Positions 31,081-39,943 of a stretch of 64,000 nucleotides of DNA are shown here, piece after piece; within the stretch, counting starts at the first letter, position 1; every line of letters starts with the position of its first letter. This DNA comes from Neisseria chenwenguii. Its GTDB lineage: Bacteria; Pseudomonadota; Gammaproteobacteria; Burkholderiales; Neisseriaceae. The stretch spans positions 1,302,001 to 1,366,000 of the forward strand of contig NZ_CP022278.1 in assembly GCF_002216145.1 (NCBI RefSeq), given 5' to 3'. The position numbers were made by a program, and so were the translations under genes. The notes beneath the pieces were generated by a model. It saw only the letters and a list, made by a program, of their open reading frames with translations. It was not told where the DNA came from and did not search any database.

Positions 31081-31114
31081 AGAGCCTAAGCAAATTGCTT
31101 GGGCTCTTTTCTTT
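31081..31114 (+). terminator. Original tRNA-Lys terminator
   Basis: AGAGCCTAAGC and GCTTGGGCTCT form a stem followed by TTTTCTTTT, directly after the displaced tRNA end. Confidence 0.75.
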
Positions 31115-31162
31115 TGTGTTTCAGGTGCTGGAAATAGAGGGAAGGTGGGTTTTAGAAGTATG

Positions 31163-31201
31163 AAAAAGGCCGTCGAAAATCAAAGTTTTCAGACGGCCTT
31201 T
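31163..31201 (-). terminator. Terminator after mrp
   Basis: An inverted uptake-sequence pair in which the minus-strand-distal copy lacks one base (GGCCGTCGAA), 22 bases past the mrp stop. Confidence 0.7.
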
Positions 31202-31223
31202 GGGATTTAATCCGTTCAAACTT

Positions 31224-32303
31224 TTATTCTACGACAATTCTCGGGAATCTGTTGCTGAAGTCTTTGCCCTTGTCGGCTACGGAGAGCGCCAGTTGGAACG
31301 CGGCGGCGGTGTAGATTTGCTCGATTTCGGGGTGGTTGTCGAGCAGTTGCAGAGCGGTGCCGTTGTCCATGGCTTCGCGCACGGGCAGGGAGAGCGGGAG
31401 CTGGCCGAGCAGGGGCACGTTCAGACGGCCGGCGAGGTTTTTGCCGCCTTCGCTGCCGAAGATGGCTTCGGCGTGGCCGCAGTTGGAACAGATGTGTACC
31501 GACATATTTTCCAACACGCCGAAAATCGGGATGTTGACTTTGTGGAACATATCCACGGCTTTGCGCGCGTCAATCAGGGCGATGTCCTGCGGGGTGGTGA
31601 CGACGACGGAGCCGGTCACGGGGATTTTCTGCGACAGCGTGAGCTGGATGTCGCCTGTGCCCGGCGGCAGGTCGATGAAGAGGTAGTCCACGTCGTTCCA
31701 TTCGCTTTGGAACAGCAGCTGCTGCAAGGCCTGGCTCAACATCGGGCCGCGCCAGACGACGGCTTGGTCGGTATCGACGAGAAAACCGATGGACATAACT
31801 TGGATGCCGCTGTCGGCTTCGACGGGAATCAGCTTTTGGTTTTTCTGGTCGGGCTTGCCGTCGGCCACGCCGAGCATGGTGGGCTGGCTGGGGCCGTATA
31901 GGTCGGCATCGAGCACGCCTACGCGCGCGCCCATGCGTGCCATCGCGGTGGCGAGGTTGGCGGTGGTGGTCGATTTGCCGACGCCGCCTTTGCCGGAGGC
32001 GACGGCGATAATGTTTTTCACGCCTTTGATGGTGGCGACGCCGGGCTGGACTTTGTGCGTGCCGATGTCGGTTTCGATGCCCAAATGAATCGAGGCGTCG
32101 CCCGTGTAGGCGATAACGGCTTCTTGAACGCGGTTGGCGAGTTCGGTGCCGATGTGGCGGACGGGATAGCTGAATTGCAGGGCGATGTGGAGGCCGTCTG
32201 AACGCTCTTCGATGGATTTAATGGCTGTTTCGCCGCCGAGCGTCCGTTCGGTTTGCGGGATGTCAACTGCTTCCAATGCAGCTTGGATTTCCGGGATGTT
32301 CAT
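31224..32303 (-). CDS. apbC: Mrp/ApbC iron-sulfur carrier ATPase
   Basis: 359 residues. An N-terminal DUF59/MIP18-like part (residues 1-85) precedes a P-loop domain with SGKGGVGKSTT, LDADLYGPSQP and the C-terminal CSNCGH motif that holds a bridging Fe-S cluster. Family members deliver Fe-S clusters to apoenzymes in the cytoplasm. First chromosomal gene to the right of the island; transcribed alone. Confidence 0.95.
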   Translation of the reverse strand: MNIPEIQAALEAVDIPQTERTLGGETAIKSIEERSDGLHIALQFSYPVRHIGTELANRVQEAVIAYTGDASIHLGIETDIGTHKVQPGVATIKGVKNIIAVASGKGGVGKSTTTANLATAMARMGARVGVLDADLYGPSQPTMLGVADGKPDQKNQKLIPVEADSGIQVMSIGFLVDTDQAVVWRGPMLSQALQQLLFQSEWNDVDYLFIDLPPGTGDIQLTLSQKIPVTGSVVVTTPQDIALIDARKAVDMFHKVNIPIFGVLENMSVHICSNCGHAEAIFGSEGGKNLAGRLNVPLLGQLPLSLPVREAMDNGTALQLLDNHPEIEQIYTAAAFQLALSVADKGKDFSNRFPRIVVE

Positions 32304-32472
32304 GGTGTTCTCAATGTGTAAAAGTCGGCTTTTAAAATCGGGCTGAGGCGGGAAATATCAAGCTATCCGAGTTTGGAAATTTTAGCAGGCCGCCTGAATG
32401 ACGATATGTTTTCAGACGGCCTTTAACGTAAATTTAAATCCGGTTTGTGCGGCGGTTAAATCTGATTAAGCA

Positions 32473-32614
32473 AGGCCGTGTTCGTCCACCTCAAGCGGAC
32501 GTAACACGACACAACCACGCCCACTTTTTCAGACGGCCTCTGTTTCATTCCCAAAGGCCGTCAAACTTTACTGCCGGTTTGTCGTGTTACGATCGTGCCT
32601 CTCTAACACGACCT
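32473..32614. repeat. 142-bp interspersed repeat, copy A
   Basis: Matches the segment at 39680-39821 along its length. It contains CGTAACACGACA and TGTCGTGTTACG in inverse orientation, flanking uptake sequences. Ends CTAACACGACCTACG on the right; the left end is degenerate. Confidence 0.8.
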
Positions 32615-32655
32615 ACGCGGGCTGGCTTAATGCGTTTGGATTTTGGATAAAAACC

Positions 32656-32688
32656 AAAAGGCCGTCTGAATTTTCAGACGGCCTTTTG
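32656..32688 (-). terminator. Uptake-sequence terminator of the kdsD-hpf operon
   Basis: AAAAGGCCGTCTGAA and TTCAGACGGCCTTTT with a short loop, 15 bases after the hpf stop codon. Confidence 0.85.
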
Positions 32689-32702
32689 CTTCCTTTCAAG
32701 CC

Positions 32703-33020
32703 TTATTCTTCGACAACTTCCGGCTTGCTGCCGCGCACATCGCCGCTTTTTTCTTTGTGTTTCAACACCGCGCGGTCGAGTTTGTCCATCAATACGTTGA
32801 TGGCGGCGTACATATCCTGTTCGACGGCTTCGACGTGGAGGTCTTTACCGGCCAGATGCACATCGGCTTCGGCTTTTTGGTTTACTTTTTCCACCGAAAG
32901 GGTAACGGTTACGGAAATCACGTTGGCGGCATGGCAGTTGATGCGCTCGAGCTTCTCGGTTACATGGTTTTTGATGGCTTCTGTAACGTCGAAATTCAGA
33001 CCGGTAATTTTCAGATTCAT
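32703..33020 (-). CDS. hpf: Ribosome hibernation promoting factor (short form)
   Basis: 105 residues from ATG 33020 (AAGGAG). The HPF/YfiA fold is clear: MNLKITGLNFDVTEAIKNHV at the start and DLHVEAVEQDMYAAINVLMDK near the end. It binds the 30S decoding region in stationary phase and promotes ribosome dimers. It follows rpoN by 44 bases as in many proteobacteria. Confidence 0.93.
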   Translation of the reverse strand: MNLKITGLNFDVTEAIKNHVTEKLERINCHAANVISVTVTLSVEKVNQKAEADVHLAGKDLHVEAVEQDMYAAINVLMDKLDRAVLKHKEKSGDVRGSKPEVVEE

Positions 33021-33064
33021 GGTAAAACTCCTTCGGTTGGTGAGTGAGAACGGATACTGCCTAT

Positions 33065-34435
33065 TTAATCCCGCGCACGGATTTTGCGTTTGTGTGCGGG
33101 CGGAATATCGAGCGATTCGCGGTATTTGGCGACGGTGCGGCGGGCAAGTTCCACACCTTGCTGTTTCAGCCGCGCGACGAGGGCTTCGTCGGAATACGGG
33201 GCAGCGGGGTCTTCGTTTTCGATGATTTGGGCAATGACCGCTTTGACTGCGCCTTGGCTGATGCCTTCGTTGTCGCTGTCGGTGCTGACTGCCTGTGTGA
33301 AGAAATAGCGTAACGCAAACAATCCGCGCGGGCAAGCTAAATATTTCTGATTAGCTGCGCGCGAAACCGTGCTTTCGGCCACGCCCAGTGCGGCGGCGGC
33401 TTCCTTGAGCAGCATGGGCGCGAGGCCGATTTCGCCGAAGACGAAAAAGTCTTCCTGCTTCTCAACGATATACTCCGCAAGGCGTAAAACCGTGTTTTTA
33501 CGCAGTTCCAAACTGTCGATTTTCTGCCGCGCCTCGCTGAGTTTTTCCTTCCATTCCGGCGATGCGTCTCCGTCTTCGCGGAACATTTCGCAATATTCCC
33601 GATTGAGGCGGATTTTCGGCCAAGCCGCATCGTTGCTGCTGACTTTCCAGCCGTCTTTGGTTTCCTTAACCCACACATCGGGCTGGATATAGGCTGTCGG
33701 CTCGGTGGAGGCGAAACCATAGGCGGGGTAGGGATTGAGCGACGCGATGAGGTCTAAGGCCGTCTGAACCGTTTCCTCATCGGCGTTCGGATAGAGCTTT
33801 TGAAAACGGCGGATATTCTGCCCGCGGTTTTTGCCCAATTCGTCCAGCGAACTCTGCACCAGATGCGCGGCAAGCTGGCGCGCGGGCGAAGCGGGCAGGC
33901 GCATGAGCTGGAGGATGAGCGATTCGGTCAGGTTGGCCGCCGCCACCCCGGGCGGATCGAACGTCTGCAACAGGTCGAGCGCGTTTTGCAGATCGTCTTC
34001 ATCGAGCATCCATTCCAGCGGCGTGTTGTCGATAACGTCTTCAAATGTTTCGGTAAAGTAGCCCTGTTCGTCGAGAAAGTCGATGAGGATGTGAACATGG
34101 GCCGCCTCTTTTTCCGAGAGCGGATGTTCGCAGACTTGGGCGTGGAGATAGGCGGAAAAGTCTTGTTCTTCCGCGATGTTGAGCCAGGCATCTTCGGCAT
34201 CGTCGCCGCCGATCTGGTTGTTGCGCGGCAGCGCGGCGGAAACATGGGATTCGCTTTCGAAGTCGGCAAATTCTTCTGCTTCGGGGCGTTCGAGCAGGGG
34301 ATTTTCCTGTAACCAGTCTTCGACTTCGCGTTCGATTTCGAGGCCGGACATCTGCAGAACGCGCAGCGATTGTTGCAGCTTTTGGTTGAGCTGCTGCGTC
34401 TGTTTGAGTTTTAAGCCGTAATTGGGGTTGGTCAT
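33065..34435 (-). CDS. rpoN: RNA polymerase sigma-54 factor
   Basis: 456 residues, full length. Region I is Gln/Leu rich (LKQTQQLNQKLQQSLRVLQM), followed by an acidic linker, the core-binding domain, an HTH (LGVAESTVSRAANQKYL) and the RpoN box ARRTVAKYRE that reads the -24 element. No frameshift. In N. gonorrhoeae and N. meningitidis only a defective rpoN-like sequence is known, so this species should have a working sigma-54 regulon. The gene lies between lptB and hpf. Confidence 0.95.
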   Translation of the reverse strand: MTNPNYGLKLKQTQQLNQKLQQSLRVLQMSGLEIEREVEDWLQENPLLERPEAEEFADFESESHVSAALPRNNQIGGDDAEDAWLNIAEEQDFSAYLHAQVCEHPLSEKEAAHVHILIDFLDEQGYFTETFEDVIDNTPLEWMLDEDDLQNALDLLQTFDPPGVAAANLTESLILQLMRLPASPARQLAAHLVQSSLDELGKNRGQNIRRFQKLYPNADEETVQTALDLIASLNPYPAYGFASTEPTAYIQPDVWVKETKDGWKVSSNDAAWPKIRLNREYCEMFREDGDASPEWKEKLSEARQKIDSLELRKNTVLRLAEYIVEKQEDFFVFGEIGLAPMLLKEAAAALGVAESTVSRAANQKYLACPRGLFALRYFFTQAVSTDSDNEGISQGAVKAVIAQIIENEDPAAPYSDEALVARLKQQGVELARRTVAKYRESLDIPPAHKRKIRARD

Positions 34436-34439
34436 ATTT

Positions 34440-34781
34440 GAAGTAAGCGTTTTTTATTGTTGGAAGCAGTCATGCCGTCTGAAAGCTAAGTTACCATAAA
34501 ATTATTTTGGTGACTATTTTCAGACGGCCTTATTTGAAGATTTGTTAAAAAATGTGTACGGTTTGAGAAGCGGGTGTCTGAAAAGCTGAATGCAGGTCGG
34601 ATTCTTGAATCCGACATCATTCAAAACCATAGGGATGGCGGAATCAATCCGTAAACGTCAGTCTGTGTCGGATACAGGTATCCGACCTACATCAAGGGTT
34701 TGGGATTCGGCGCAGAAAAAGGCCGCCTGAAATTTTCAGACGGCCTTTTTCTGTTTGAACCCGACGGTTTGAGCCTGCGGG
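34440..34781. repeat. Intergenic region with paired GTCGGAT hairpins
   Basis: GTCGGATTC/GAATCCGAC at 34596-34617 and TGTCGGATAC/GTATCCGAC at 34666-34687, about 50 bases apart, form a two-hairpin unit also found at 57321-57545. A terminator (34717-34750) of two inverted uptake sequences follows lptB. Confidence 0.7.
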
Positions 34782-35516
34782 TCAGTATTTGAAGTTTTCG
34801 CCCAAATAAACCGAGCGGACTTGTTCGTTTTCCACCAGCTCTTGCGGTTTGCCCGAGGCGAGGACGGTGCCGTCGCTGATGATGTAGGCTCGGTCGCAGA
34901 TACTGAGGGTTTCGCGCACGTTGTGGTCGGTAATCAGCACACCGATGCCTCGCGTTTTGAGAAACTCGATGATTTTCTGGATGTCGATGACGGCGATGGG
35001 ATCGACGCCGGCGAAGGGTTCGTCCAGCAGGATGAAACGCGGCTGCATGGCGAGGACGCGGGCGATTTCGACGCGACGGCGTTCGCCGCCGGAAAGCGAC
35101 GGGGCGGGGTTGTGGCGCAGGCGTTCGATGTTGAGGTCGGCGAGCAGTTTTTCGACTTCGGCGTCAATCGCGCTTTTGTCTTTGAGGCGGATTTCGAGGA
35201 TGGCGCGGATGTTTTGTTCGACGGTCATCTTGCGGAAAATCGAGGCTTCCTGCGGCAGGTAGCCGACGCCGAGGCGGGCGCGTTCGTGGATGGGCAGGTG
35301 GCGCAGCTCTTGGCCGTCGAGCATGACGCTGCCGGCGTCGGCGGCAATCAGGCCGACAATCATGTAGAAACTGGTGGTTTTGCCTGCGCCGTTTGGGCCC
35401 AAGAGGCCGATGACTTCGCCGCTTTCGATTTCGAGCGAGAAGTTTTTGACGACTTGGCGTTTTTTAAAACTTTTTTGCAGGTTTTGGACGATGAGGCGGC
35501 TGGTGTTTGCGGTCAT
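34782..35516 (-). CDS. lptB: LPS export ABC transporter ATPase
   Basis: 244 residues. Walker [13 protein letters not shown] signature LSGGERRR, Walker [13 protein letters not shown], and switch His in LITDHNV. LptB drives extraction of lipooligosaccharide with LptFG (encoded elsewhere). It sits behind lptC-lptA. A run of eight C (minus strand) lies 19 bases before the ATG. Confidence 0.96.
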   Translation of the reverse strand: MTANTSRLIVQNLQKSFKKRQVVKNFSLEIESGEVIGLLGPNGAGKTTSFYMIVGLIAADAGSVMLDGQELRHLPIHERARLGVGYLPQEASIFRKMTVEQNIRAILEIRLKDKSAIDAEVEKLLADLNIERLRHNPAPSLSGGERRRVEIARVLAMQPRFILLDEPFAGVDPIAVIDIQKIIEFLKTRGIGVLITDHNVRETLSICDRAYIISDGTVLASGKPQELVENEQVRSVYLGENFKY

Positions 35517-35648
35517 GGCGGGGGTCTTTGGTCTGGGGGGGGAGGTTTTTTGGGGAAAATGACGTCGATATGAATTCGGTCGCTGAGCGCAGTCGAAACA
35601 CTTACACTGGGCGTAGTCGAATTTTCAGACGGCCTCTCAAACGCCGGC

Positions 35649-36176
35649 CTACTGTTTTTTCGTGCTGCTCGGCTGGATCACGACGCTGACGCGGCCGGAT
35701 TTGGCGGCGGATTTTTTGCCGGTTTTTTTGCTGCCGGCGATGGTATAGATCTCGGTTTTCATGTTGTAGGTAATCACAGCACCTTCGGCGACGTCGCCGC
35801 CGCGTTCGATGCGGGCGTTGCCGGTGAGGACGACGAGGCCGGTGGAGGAGGCGTATTCGACGTTGCTGCCGCGCCCGTGTACCGTGCCTTTGTTGTCGTC
35901 GAGTACTTGGCTGAATTTGACGGGCGAGCCGTTGGCTTTCATAAACTGCTGGCCTTTGTCGTTGCGCGAGACGGTTACGGAGGCGGCGTTGATGTTCAGC
36001 GTGCCTTGTTTGATGATGACGTTGCCGGTAAAGGTGGTGGTCTGTTTGGCTTGGTCGAGCGAACCCTGGTCGGCTTCGATCTGAATCGGCTGGTTGCGGT
36101 CGCTTTCGAGCGCGTAGGCGGGTGCGGCGGCGGCAAGGAGGGCGACGGCGGCGGTTTTAAAGATTTTTGACATCAT
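35649..36176 (-). CDS. lptA: LPS transport periplasmic protein LptA
   Basis: 175 residues, signal peptide cleaved after APAYA, then an OstA domain (QADQGSLDQAKQTTTFTGNV, TGNARIERGGDVAEG) that forms the periplasmic bridge between LptC and LptD. Overlaps the lptC end by 20 bases. Basic C-terminal tail (SKKTGKKSAAKSGR). Confidence 0.94.
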   Translation of the reverse strand: MMSKIFKTAAVALLAAAAPAYALESDRNQPIQIEADQGSLDQAKQTTTFTGNVIIKQGTLNINAASVTVSRNDKGQQFMKANGSPVKFSQVLDDNKGTVHGRGSNVEYASSTGLVVLTGNARIERGGDVAEGAVITYNMKTEIYTIAGSKKTGKKSAAKSGRVSVVIQPSSTKKQ

Positions 36177-36738
36177 AAATCGTGGCTTTCACTCGTGATG
36201 GGAGGTTCAGGAAACCTTTTTGGTGGTCGTAGGTCAGGCCGTCGGCGGTACCCGAAGATTCGCCGTATTGGAATTGGACGGGCGAATCGGTTTTGGCAAC
36301 GCGGGTTTCGGTATCGACGGTAATGAAGTCGGTTTTCAACACGCCTGCGGGGCGGTCGGCCTCGGCTTCTTTGGTCAGCACGACATCTTGGCGGAAGGAA
36401 ACTTTTTTATCCGCGGTATTGTAAACGGCTTCTTTGCCGACAACTTGATACAGCAGGCTGCCGTCGCGGTAAAACAGCAGCTTGGGCGCGTCGAAATGCA
36501 CGTCTTTCTGCTCGGGAAGCTGCCATGCCCGCGCGGAAGTGGTGTGTTCTTTCAGACGGCCTTGCTCGTCGAAACGCCGCCCGTCGATGCCGTTCATCTT
36601 ATATTGCGGCTCTTTCGGGTTGAGTTTCACCTCTTCGATGTCCACTTCGCTGATGCGCCCGAGCCAGGCGGAAAGGCCGCCCAGCGCGACGGAGAGAATC
36701 AGCGGAAAAGCCAGGCCGTAGCGCCATCTGATTTTCAT
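36157..36738 (-). CDS. lptC: LPS export protein LptC
   Basis: 193 residues: one N-terminal membrane anchor (FPLILSVALGGLSAWL) and a periplasmic beta-jellyroll (YKMNGIDGRRFDEQGRLKE, FDAPKLLFYRDG). It takes lipooligosaccharide from LptBFG to LptA. Overlaps kdsC and lptA by a few bases, so tightly coupled. Confidence 0.94.
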   Translation of the reverse strand: MKIRWRYGLAFPLILSVALGGLSAWLGRISEVDIEEVKLNPKEPQYKMNGIDGRRFDEQGRLKEHTTSARAWQLPEQKDVHFDAPKLLFYRDGSLLYQVVGKEAVYNTADKKVSFRQDVVLTKEAEADRPAGVLKTDFITVDTETRVAKTDSPVQFQYGESSGTADGLTYDHQKGFLNLPSRVKATIYDVKNL

Positions 36739-37271
36739 GCAATATACCTGTTTAAAGCAGGCTCAAGCGTTCCCTGCGCCTGCATAATCAAATCGCACAC
36801 TTCGCGCACCGCGCCTTTGCCCGCGTCGCGCGAGGTAACGTAAACCGCGTGTTGCCGCGCAAACCAATGCGCCTGCGGCACGGCAACGGGCAGGCCGCAG
36901 CGCACCATCACGGGTAGATCGACCACATCGTCGCCGACAAACGCGCATTCGTCTTCTTCCACACCCGCCGCCGCGCGCAATTCGGCGTAGGCGGCACGTT
37001 TGTCGTGAATGCCTTTGAAATAGTGGTTGATACCGAGCTGTTTCACGCGCAGGCCGACGGAGGGGGCGTCGCGGCCGGTGATGATGGCCGTCTGAACGCC
37101 GCTTGCTTGGAGCATTTTCAGGCCGTGTCCGTCGAGCGTGTGGAAGGCTTTGATTTCCTCGCCCGTATCGCGGATATAGATGCGGCCGTCGGTCAGCACG
37201 CCGTCAACGTCGAGAACCAACAGCTTGATTTTCGCCGCGCGGGCTTGGATTTCGGGAGGGAGCGGGTTCAT
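36735..37271 (-). CDS. kdsC: KDO-8-phosphate phosphatase
   Basis: 178 residues, HAD-like type C0 without a cap. LLVLDVDGVLTDG carries the nucleophile Asp, TGR the second motif, and VGDDVVDLPVM the metal site. It dephosphorylates KDO-8-phosphate to KDO for inner-core lipooligosaccharide. Confidence 0.95.
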   Translation of the reverse strand: MNPLPPEIQARAAKIKLLVLDVDGVLTDGRIYIRDTGEEIKAFHTLDGHGLKMLQASGVQTAIITGRDAPSVGLRVKQLGINHYFKGIHDKRAAYAELRAAAGVEEDECAFVGDDVVDLPVMVRCGLPVAVPQAHWFARQHAVYVTSRDAGKGAVREVCDLIMQAQGTLEPALNRYIA

Positions 37272-37428
37272 GGGATTCCTTTTCAGACGGCCTGTCTGCG
37301 CGGTTAAGACGGTTGCGGCTGGCAGGCGTTTTCAGACGGCATTTTAGCATGTTGAAAATAAAAGGCCGTCTGAAAATGTAAATTATGCGCGGCGGGCGTT
37401 TTCAGACGGCCTTACTGTTTGAAACGGC
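37272..37428. other. Uptake-sequence cluster between kdsC and kdsD
   Basis: Four copies of the uptake sequence in about 130 bases (near 37281, 37330, 37362 and 37401), in both orientations. No gene. Confidence 0.7.
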
Positions 37429-38403
37429 TTACACTATCCGCGCCATCAGCAAATCGTGCATATTCAGCGCACCGGTCAGGAGGCCGTCTGAATCCGTAAC
37501 CAAGAGGCCGTTGACGTGGTTTTCCTGCATGTGTTTGAGCGCTTCGGTGGCGAGTTTGTCGGCGGCGATGGTTTTGGGGTCGGGGTGCATGATGTCGTCC
37601 ACGGTCAGGCCGGCGAAGTGGTCGCGCTGTTGGAACAGGCGGCGCAGGTCGCCGTCGGTCAGGATGCCTTTCAGACGGCCTGTTTGGCCGGTAACGGCGA
37701 GCATGCCCAGTCCTTTCTCGCTCATGAAGACGATGGCGTCTTTGAGCAGCGTGCCGCTGACGACGGCGGGCAGGGCGTCGCCGCTGTGCATGATGTCGGC
37801 AACGCGCAGAAGCAGGCGTTTGCCGAGGCTGCCGGCGGGGTGGCTGAGGGCGAAGTCGTCGGGGGTGAACCGGCGTGCGCGCAGTAAAACGACGGCGAGC
37901 GCATCGCCCAAGGCCATGACGGCGGTGGTGCTGGTGGTGGGGGCGAGGCCGAGCGGGCAGGCTTCTTGGGAAACGGCGGCGGTAATGTGGATGTCGGCGT
38001 GGCGCGCCATGGTGGATTCGGGGCGGGCGGTGATGCAGACGAGGGTGATGTTTTTGCGTTTGAGTGCGGGGATGATGGCGGCGATTTCGTCGCTTTCGCC
38101 CGAGTTGGAAATGGCGACGACGACGTCGTGATCGACGATCATGCCCAAATCGCCGTGTGCGGCTTCGGCGGGGTGGACGAAAAACGCGGGCGTGCCGGTC
38201 GAGGCCATTGTTGCGGCCATTTTGCGGCCGATGTGGCCGGATTTGCCCATGCCGGTGATGACGACGCGGCCTTTGCAATGCAGCAGCGCGTCGGCGGCGC
38301 GGACGAAGTTTTCGTCAAGTCCGGCGGCGATTTCGCGCAGGCCGTCGGCTTCGGTGTGCAAAACGTCGCTTGCCCAAGCGAGGTATTGTTCGGAATGGTT
38401 CAT
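37429..38403 (-). CDS. kdsD: Arabinose-5-phosphate isomerase
   Basis: 324 residues. SIS domain (residues about 40-175, VVITGMGKSGHIGRKMAAT and ISNSGESDEI) followed by two CBS repeats. It converts ribulose-5-phosphate to arabinose-5-phosphate, the first step of KDO synthesis. In Neisseria the same protein has been called KpsF. First gene of the operon ending with hpf. Confidence 0.94.
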   Translation of the reverse strand: MNHSEQYLAWASDVLHTEADGLREIAAGLDENFVRAADALLHCKGRVVITGMGKSGHIGRKMAATMASTGTPAFFVHPAEAAHGDLGMIVDHDVVVAISNSGESDEIAAIIPALKRKNITLVCITARPESTMARHADIHITAAVSQEACPLGLAPTTSTTAVMALGDALAVVLLRARRFTPDDFALSHPAGSLGKRLLLRVADIMHSGDALPAVVSGTLLKDAIVFMSEKGLGMLAVTGQTGRLKGILTDGDLRRLFQQRDHFAGLTVDDIMHPDPKTIAADKLATEALKHMQENHVNGLLVTDSDGLLTGALNMHDLLMARIV

Positions 38404-38522
38404 GGTGCGGTTCTCCCGTCGGCGCTTTTCTGTTCAATCCGTCCGTTTTGCGGTAGTATCGGCGGCATCTACCCGTTTTTTCAGACGGCCTTGAATGTAA
38501 ATGAATATAAAGGATTTCAGAG

Positions 38523-39578
38523 ATGACTATTTTATCGGACGTTAAAGCATTGGGACAACAAATCTGGCTCGACAACCTCTCGCGTTCGCTGGTGCAGAGC
38601 GGCGAATTGGCCGAAATGCTCAAGCAGGGCGTGTGCGGCGTGACTTCCAATCCCGCCATTTTCCAGAAAGCCTTCGCGGGCGACGCGCTTTACGCCGACG
38701 AAGTGGCCGCTTTGAAACAGAAGGATTTAAGCCCGAAAGCGCGTTACGAAATCATGGCCGTAGCCGACGTTCAGGCCGCCTGTGACGTCTGCCTGGCCGA
38801 ACACGAATCCTCCGGCGGCAAAACCGGTTTCGTCAGCCTCGAAGTGTCTCCCGAACTCGCCAAAGACGCCGCAGGCACCATCGCCGAAGCCAAACGCCTG
38901 TACGACGCCATCGGCCGCAAAAACGCGATGATTAAAGTGCCTGCTACCGACGCAGGCATCGAAGCGCTGGAAACATTGGTTTCAGACGGCCTCTCCATCA
39001 ACCTCACCCTGCTGTTTTCCCGCGCCCAAACCCTGAAAGCCTACGCCGCCTACGCCCGCGGCATCGCCAAACGCGCCGCCGCAGGTTTGAGCGTCGATAA
39101 AATCCAAGTCGTCGCCAGCTTCTTCATCTCCCGCGTGGACGGCGCGCTCGACGCCACCCTGCCCGAACACCTGCAAGGCAAAGTCGCCATCGCGCTGGCC
39201 AAAGCCGCCTACCGCGACTGGCAGGAATTTTTCGGCGGTGCCGAATTTGCCGCATTGGCCGGAAAAGGCGCGAATCCCGTGCAGCTCCTCTGGGCATCGA
39301 CCGGCGTGAAAAATCCTGCCTATCCCGACACCCTCTATGTGGACAGCCTCATCGGCCAACAAACGGTCAACACCGTTCCCGACGCGACCCTGAAAGCCTT
39401 CATCGACCACGGCACCGTCAAAGCCACGCTGGCCGAAAACACCGACGCCGCGTTCGCCCAACTCGAAGAAACCGCCAAACTCGGCGTGGACGTCGAAGCC
39501 TTAGCCGTGCGTTTGCAGGAAGACGGTTTGAAACAGTTTGAAGACGCGTTTGCCAAACTGCTCGCGCCGCTGGCTTGA
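38523..39578 (+). CDS. tal: Transaldolase
   Basis: 351 residues. [10 protein letters not shown] near residue 40, [12 protein letters not shown] with the Schiff-base Lys, and [10 protein letters not shown] identify the larger TalB/TalA-like transaldolase subgroup. It interconverts sedoheptulose-7-P and fructose-6-P in the non-oxidative pentose pathway. Divergent from kdsD, which draws on ribulose-5-phosphate. ATG follows AAAGGA at suitable spacing. Confidence 0.95.
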   Translation: MTILSDVKALGQQIWLDNLSRSLVQSGELAEMLKQGVCGVTSNPAIFQKAFAGDALYADEVAALKQKDLSPKARYEIMAVADVQAACDVCLAEHESSGGKTGFVSLEVSPELAKDAAGTIAEAKRLYDAIGRKNAMIKVPATDAGIEALETLVSDGLSINLTLLFSRAQTLKAYAAYARGIAKRAAAGLSVDKIQVVASFFISRVDGALDATLPEHLQGKVAIALAKAAYRDWQEFFGGAEFAALAGKGANPVQLLWASTGVKNPAYPDTLYVDSLIGQQTVNTVPDATLKAFIDHGTVKATLAENTDAAFAQLEETAKLGVDVEALAVRLQEDGLKQFEDAFAKLLAPLA

Positions 39579-39604
39579 TGCGTTTGGGTTTTGGAGAAAA
39601 ACGG

Positions 39605-39635
39605 AAAGGCCGTCTGAAATTTCAGACGGCCTTTT
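39605..39635 (+). terminator. Terminator after tal
   Basis: AAGGCCGTCTGAA and TTCAGACGGCCTT with almost no loop, then TTTGTTT, 26 bases after the stop codon. Confidence 0.85.
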
Positions 39636-39679
39636 GTTTAAGCAAGGGGGAGGCCTTTGCCAAAATTAGCAACAAGCGC

Positions 39680-39821
39680 AGGTTGTGTTAGTCGTCTCAA
39701 GCGGACGTAACACGACACAGCCACGCCCGTTTTTTCAGACGGCCTTGTTTCATTCCCAAAGGCCGTCTGAAACTTTACCGTCGTTTTGTCGTGTTACGCT
39801 CGTGCCTCGCTAACACAACCT
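39680..39821. repeat. 142-bp interspersed repeat, copy B
   Basis: Terminal inverted repeat AGGTTGTGTTAG / CTAACACAACCT at the ends, inner CGTAACACGACA / TGTCGTGTTACG, and two uptake sequences in the centre. Same element as at 32473-32614, with perfect ends here. Looks like a miniature non-autonomous element. Confidence 0.85.
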
Positions 39822-39943
39822 ACGTGGACTACGTGCGCTTGGGGATTTCGGCGGAGCGTTATTGGGTGGAATGCCGTCTGAAAGAAAAGGCCGTCTGAAA
39901 TTCGATTTTTCATCATCGGAGTTTTCAGACGGCCTTTCCAGTT

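Noticed and set aside
32474..32614. Small structured RNA
   Set aside because: The copy at 39680 with terminal inverted repeats shows it is an interspersed repeat rather than a locus-specific RNA.
37412..38278. Second long minus-strand frame over kdsD
   Set aside because: Arg/His-rich shadow frame inside the clear SIS-CBS protein.
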